Origin: JABWBD01 sp040768665
Lineage (GTDB): Bacteria > Planctomycetota > Planctomycetia > Pirellulales > Thermoguttaceae
Direction of reading: 5' to 3'
NCBI GenBank assembly: GCA_040768665.1
Contig: JAXGMN010000014.1
Span: 62,001 to 126,000, forward strand
Length of the DNA: 64,000 nucleotides
Made by a program: the position numbers and the translations under genes. This document shows positions 61,511-64,000 of this stretch, one piece after another. Under the pieces are notes generated by a model. That model had not been told where the DNA came from. It saw only the letters and a program-made list of their open reading frames with translations, and did no database searches. Every line of letters starts with the position of its first letter. The stretch's first letter is position 1.

Positions 61511-62204
61511 TCACGGCCGTCGATTGCGGGAAACCCTGCGGGACGAACTCGCCCAATGGAGCACCGAACGACACGTTGCCGTTGTTGTTGATGTAGAAAT
61601 CGGTGTACGTCTGGCCGTAGAAGTCGAACGAGAAGCCCAGCGGCAAGGCCGCGGAGGAGCCGTCGTCGCTCGCACCGATTCCGGGCACCGCCACACCGGC
61701 CGTTCCGAAATCGGAGAAATCGATCTCGGGCACCGCGCCCACGCCGCTGCCGATGTTCCACGCGCCGTCCGCGTCGATGTCCTCAAACTTCCAGCCGCTG
61801 ATCGAGCCGGTCCCCACGATCGTGGAGACCCGATAGTCCTCCACCTCGCCGTCCGGCGCCGCTCCAACGTAACTGAGGTCCTCGACCGAGCTGAAGCGGA
61901 ACCTTGCAAATGTTCCGTCCTGCGGAGAGAGGCCCGCCGGCACGTCGACCGCCACCTTCTGCCACCAGCGCCCGCCGTAGAACTCGAACGCGTCGTTCGG
62001 ATCGCCGGGATCGAAACCCGGCACGGACGGAAGTCCGTTCGACCCGATCTCGATCAACCGGCTGTCGATGATGTGTTCCGACAGCAGCCCTCGGTCCGGA
62101 TCGACCGCCGAGCCGTTCCAAGTGCCATTCTTGTCCCAGTCGAGCCAGCCGTTCAAATACCCCTCCGCGCCGACCGTCACGTACACCCACGTGCTTGCCC
62201 CCAC
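61005..62204 (-). CDS. Giant surface protein 2, frame piece (third GEVED and NIDO start)
   Basis: In frame from about 62.22 to 61.51 kb. WVYVTVGAEGYLNGWLDWDKNGTW through PDGEVEDYRVSTIVGTG is a GEVED domain; SISGWKFEDIDADGAWNIG opens the SdrD_B domain, and LGFSFDFYGQTYTDFYINNNGNVSFG the NIDO domain. After VIAR the frame breaks (expected VIAPFWADVD) and the 58994 piece takes over. The remainder to 61005 is out of frame. Confidence 0.65.
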   Translation of the reverse strand: MGASTWVYVTVGAEGYLNGWLDWDKNGTWNGSAVDPDRGLLSEHIIDSRLIEIGSNGLPSVPGFDPGDPNDAFEFYGGRWWQKVAVDVPAGLSPQDGTFARFRFSSVEDLSYVGAAPDGEVEDYRVSTIVGTGSISGWKFEDIDADGAWNIGSGVGAVPEIDFSDFGTAGVAVPGIGASDDGSSAALPLGFSFDFYGQTYTDFYINNNGNVSFGAPLGEFVPQGFPQSTAVIARFLGRRGHAFRRRGGAVADRDDSRRACLRPRGLGRRRLLRPEFGGQHERSQRVLALHRGRSERRRRRVRLRVGWDGPPATRPARQGSGSWRPDRLRCRGRRSDANAEPDAAKQSRGPVRPVADGAAGIPHQPGNRRADRSRAGAGRHHRVPGSERQRHSRPRRIRQ

Positions 62205-64000
62205 GCGGAACTTGCCGTAGCCGGGGTCCGCTCGGATTCAGCGATCCGATGCGGATGCCGTCCTCATCGTTCACCACCCCGTCCGAATCGTCGCCGGTTG
62301 CCGTTTCTCCCGCGTCGAGGATCGCATCCTGCTCGTAGTCGATCGCCGCGCCCAGGCGAAGCGGAGAGTTGAATACGTACGCATGGCGCGCCCCGTCCTG
62401 CGCCAGCAGCGTCGGGTAATCCGGCTCGGCTGCGTTCGCCGGGTTGTACGGCGCATCGCCGAAGTCGAACGCCGTGGCCACGATCTCGACTGCATGGTCC
62501 TCCACCTCGCCGTCCGGCGCCATGCCGAAGTAGTTGATGCCGTTGACCGGATCGCCGACCACGCTCATCGCGCTGCTCAACCGGAACCGCGCATAGCTTG
62601 TCCCCTGGCTCGCTCCCGCGGGCACGTGGAACGTGAACGAGTCGCTGAACGTACCGGTGCTCAAATCAATCGGAATGTCGACAAGCACGTGCTCCGAGAC
62701 CAGACCCTCGAACGGGTCGTTGTAATCGGCCCACCGGTCGTCGATGTCGAAATCGATCCAGCCTTGCAGGTAGTACGTGCCGCCGCCCGCCGGCAGCGTC
62801 GCAGTCACGTCAATCTGCGCGTCCTGCCCCGCAACCAGCGCGCCGAACGTGAACGCGATCCCGTCCTCGTCGTCCCGATCCGCCGTGTCGTCGCCCAGCG
62901 CGTCGGAGCTCGGCCGGTTCGTCCCCTCGTAGTCCACGTCGGCGCCGAGCCTCGCCCGCAAGCTCGGGTCGGGATCCAGCACGTGCCATGCCGGATCGGA
63001 CGCCGGCGGAACCGCCAGATTGCCCTCGTAGCTCGCCGGCGCGTCGCCGTAGTCCTTCAGCGACGTGACGATGCTCAACAGATAATCCTCGACTTCACCG
63101 TCCGCAGCTTCGCCCGTCAGCGGCAGCCCGCCGGTTCGCGAGAAACGGAACCTGCCGAACGTCTGATCCAGGTCCCCGCTGATCTGGCCGCTGTTCACGA
63201 CCAGATAGAAATGGTTCAGCCCCTGCGAAACCGGGATCGATTGGCCGCTCAGGTAGTGCACTTCCGAGCCGGGAGCGTCATCGTAGGAAAACCCGTCGCC
63301 ATCCAGATCGGTCCAGACCTCGATCTTCTCGTTCGCTTCCCAGCCGTCGAGCCCGTCATAGTCGATCCAGGCATCGAGATAGCCGCTGCCCGAGGCCGTC
63401 ACGGTGAAGTGGATATAGTTGTCCCCCAACTGGTTGACCAGCATCGTCGGCCCCAGGCTTATGCCGTCGTCGTTGCCGTCGCCCGTGGCCGTGGCGTTCT
63501 GGTAGGCGTCGGCCTCGTACGTCACCCCGTTGCCCAAGTAGTAGCCGGGATCGATCAGGTGCCGGGCGCCGTCGTTGGCGTTGAGCGTCGGATACGCCCC
63601 GCTCCCGTCATCCGGCGCGTCGCCGTAGTCGTACGTCCCCAGGTTCACCACGAACACGGTGCGATTCGCGTACGCGCCGCCCAGCGTCGTGGGAGAAATC
63701 GCATTGCCCGCGATGTCCTGGATCGTGTTATCCAACAAAATGCTGTAGGTGCTCGCCGGAGTCCAGAAACCGGCCGCGGGCGTCAGTGTGATCTTGTCGT
63801 CGACGGGGCTGTAGACGGCAAAGTAGTCCACCCCCTGCACGAGCTGCGTGCCGAGATCGGGGAACGTGGTGGGATCTGCATTTCGCCACACATGGACCGG
63901 CGCTACCAGCAGGTCGCCGAGATTCGCGTCGACCGTCAAATCCGCAATGCCCACGCCCGTGTCGAACAACTGGATCTCGAACCTGCTCAAATCGGCGGTG
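61783..64000 (-). CDS. Giant surface protein 2, upstream open piece running off the window
   Basis: The frame is open to the last base (TADLSRFEIQLFDTGVG...), so the true start lies beyond 64000; the TTG at 63990 is not a real start. An SbsA-type Ig-like segment (DKITLTPAAGFWTPASTYSI, NTIQDIAGNAI) is followed by GEVED-type domains, each opened by YGDAPxxxG or FGDAP and closed by DGEVEDYLL or DGEVEDHAV. In frame down to about 62.23 kb, where a one-base excess in GGACCCCGGC breaks it (SLNPSGPRLRQ instead of PGYGKFRVG). Codons below that are out of frame. Confidence 0.8.
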   Translation of the reverse strand, partial: TADLSRFEIQLFDTGVGIADLTVDANLGDLLVAPVHVWRNADPTTFPDLGTQLVQGVDYFAVYSPVDDKITLTPAAGFWTPASTYSILLDNTIQDIAGNAISPTTLGGAYANRTVFVVNLGTYDYGDAPDDGSGAYPTLNANDGARHLIDPGYYLGNGVTYEADAYQNATATGDGNDDGISLGPTMLVNQLGDNYIHFTVTASGSGYLDAWIDYDGLDGWEANEKIEVWTDLDGDGFSYDDAPGSEVHYLSGQSIPVSQGLNHFYLVVNSGQISGDLDQTFGRFRFSRTGGLPLTGEAADGEVEDYLLSIVTSLKDYGDAPASYEGNLAVPPASDPAWHVLDPDPSLRARLGADVDYEGTNRPSSDALGDDTADRDDEDGIAFTFGALVAGQDAQIDVTATLPAGGGTYYLQGWIDFDIDDRWADYNDPFEGLVSEHVLVDIPIDLSTGTFSDSFTFHVPAGASQGTSYARFRLSSAMSVVGDPVNGINYFGMAPDGEVEDHAVEIVATAFDFGDAPYNPANAAEPDYPTLLAQDGARHAYVFNSPLRLGAAIDYEQDAILDAGETATGDDSDGVVNDEDGIRIGSLNPSGPRLRQVPRGGKHVGVRDGRRGGVFERLARLGQEWHLERLGGRSGPRAAVGTHHRQPVDRDRVERTSVRAGFRSRRSERRVRVLRRALVAEGGGRRAGGPLSAGRNICKVPLQLGRGPQLRWSGAGRRGGGLSGLHDRGDRLDQRLEV

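Larger units (their letters stand above)
39184..64000 (-). other. Giant multidomain surface protein 2: whole locus, 5' end beyond the window, broken by frameshifts
   Basis: All minus-strand coding pieces from 64000 down to 39184 read as one protein when frames are joined. More than 8,270 codons lie in the window, and the N-terminus is missing. It holds an Ig-like piece, three GEVED domains, then five super-modules made of GEVED, SdrD_B split by NIDO, Calx-beta split by a TolB-like propeller, and optional cassettes. After these come a last GEVED, five cadherin-like repeats and a C-terminal module like that of giant protein 1. Frameshifts fall at about 49.70, 50.38, 50.53 and 50.69 kb, then densely from 55.3 to 62.23 kb. 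Because domains continue in another frame at each break, they look like sequence errors more than decay. The following entries are its open pieces. Confidence 0.85.

Noticed and set aside
49690..62235. Programmed frameshifting in the giant gene
   Set aside because: There are far too many breaks, at no common slippery motif and in both directions. Sequence error is the simpler explanation.
1..64000. tRNA, rRNA or known riboswitches
   Set aside because: No cloverleaf ends, T-loop signature or rRNA-like block was noticed in the intergenic spaces when read on both strands by eye. A covariance-model scan was not possible.

Overview
The window looks like part of a planctomycete chromosome, probably of the Pirellulales/Lacipirellula type. 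This is inferred from gene content, not from a marker gene. Coding sequence is GC-rich. There are four Gfo/Idh/MocA oxidoreductases, three of them with twin-arginine leaders. Other typical planctomycete families are PIG-L deacetylase, URO-D-like protein, SSS symporter, secreted HEAT protein, Tat-exported PHP and beta-propeller proteins, and two giant multidomain surface proteins, one opening with an LEDRRML motif. No rRNA, tRNA, CRISPR array or full-length transposase was seen.

Left part (1-11,126): the 3' part of yqgE, a SHOCT protein, and a carbohydrate-oriented neighbourhood. On the minus strand a PIG-L deacetylase is followed by a NagB-like isomerase. On the plus strand are a cytoplasmic Gfo/Idh/MocA protein and a URO-D-like protein. 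On the minus strand an SSS symporter overlaps a 56-residue membrane protein, a galactokinase-like GHMP kinase overlaps a sugar nucleotidyltransferase, and a Tat-type oxidoreductase precedes them. Together these fit uptake, deacetylation/isomerisation, anomeric phosphorylation and nucleotide activation of sugars; the substrates are unknown.

Giant protein 1 (11,502-23,432, minus, 3,976 aa) combines RTX repeats, FG-GAP and lactonase-like propellers, PKD-like domains and a C-type-lectin-like domain. It ends in a roughly 510-residue C-terminal module. A 68-bp tandem repeat carrying a hairpin overlaps its stop codon. A frameshifted remnant with the same C-terminal end lies at 24.2-24.7 kb, followed by one more copy of the hairpin repeat.

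Middle part (24,834-38,877): a Tat-type oxidoreductase with a secreted HEAT-repeat protein, a PHP-domain protein, a Tat-type propeller protein, a double-kinase protein, a TIM-barrel sugar isomerase, another Tat-type oxidoreductase, the redox repressor Rex and an orphan. The intergenic spaces hold two families of short palindromic repeats. One copy is inserted inside another and flanked by a short direct repeat.

Right part (39,184-64,000, minus): a second giant surface protein of more than 8,000 codons that runs off the window. It is open for 10.5 kb at its C-terminal end but broken by many frameshifts from about 49.7 to 62.2 kb, most densely 55.3-62.2 kb; these look like sequence errors. It is built from five tandem super-modules. 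In each, an SdrD_B-like domain is interrupted by a NIDO domain, and a Calx-beta domain is interrupted by a TolB-like beta-propeller. Three modules carry an extra cassette at one fixed point: a vWA domain, a zinc metalloprotease plus PPC domain, or a second NIDO domain. It ends in cadherin-like repeats and the same C-terminal module as giant protein 1. This nested architecture and the shared C-terminal module are the most interesting features here.
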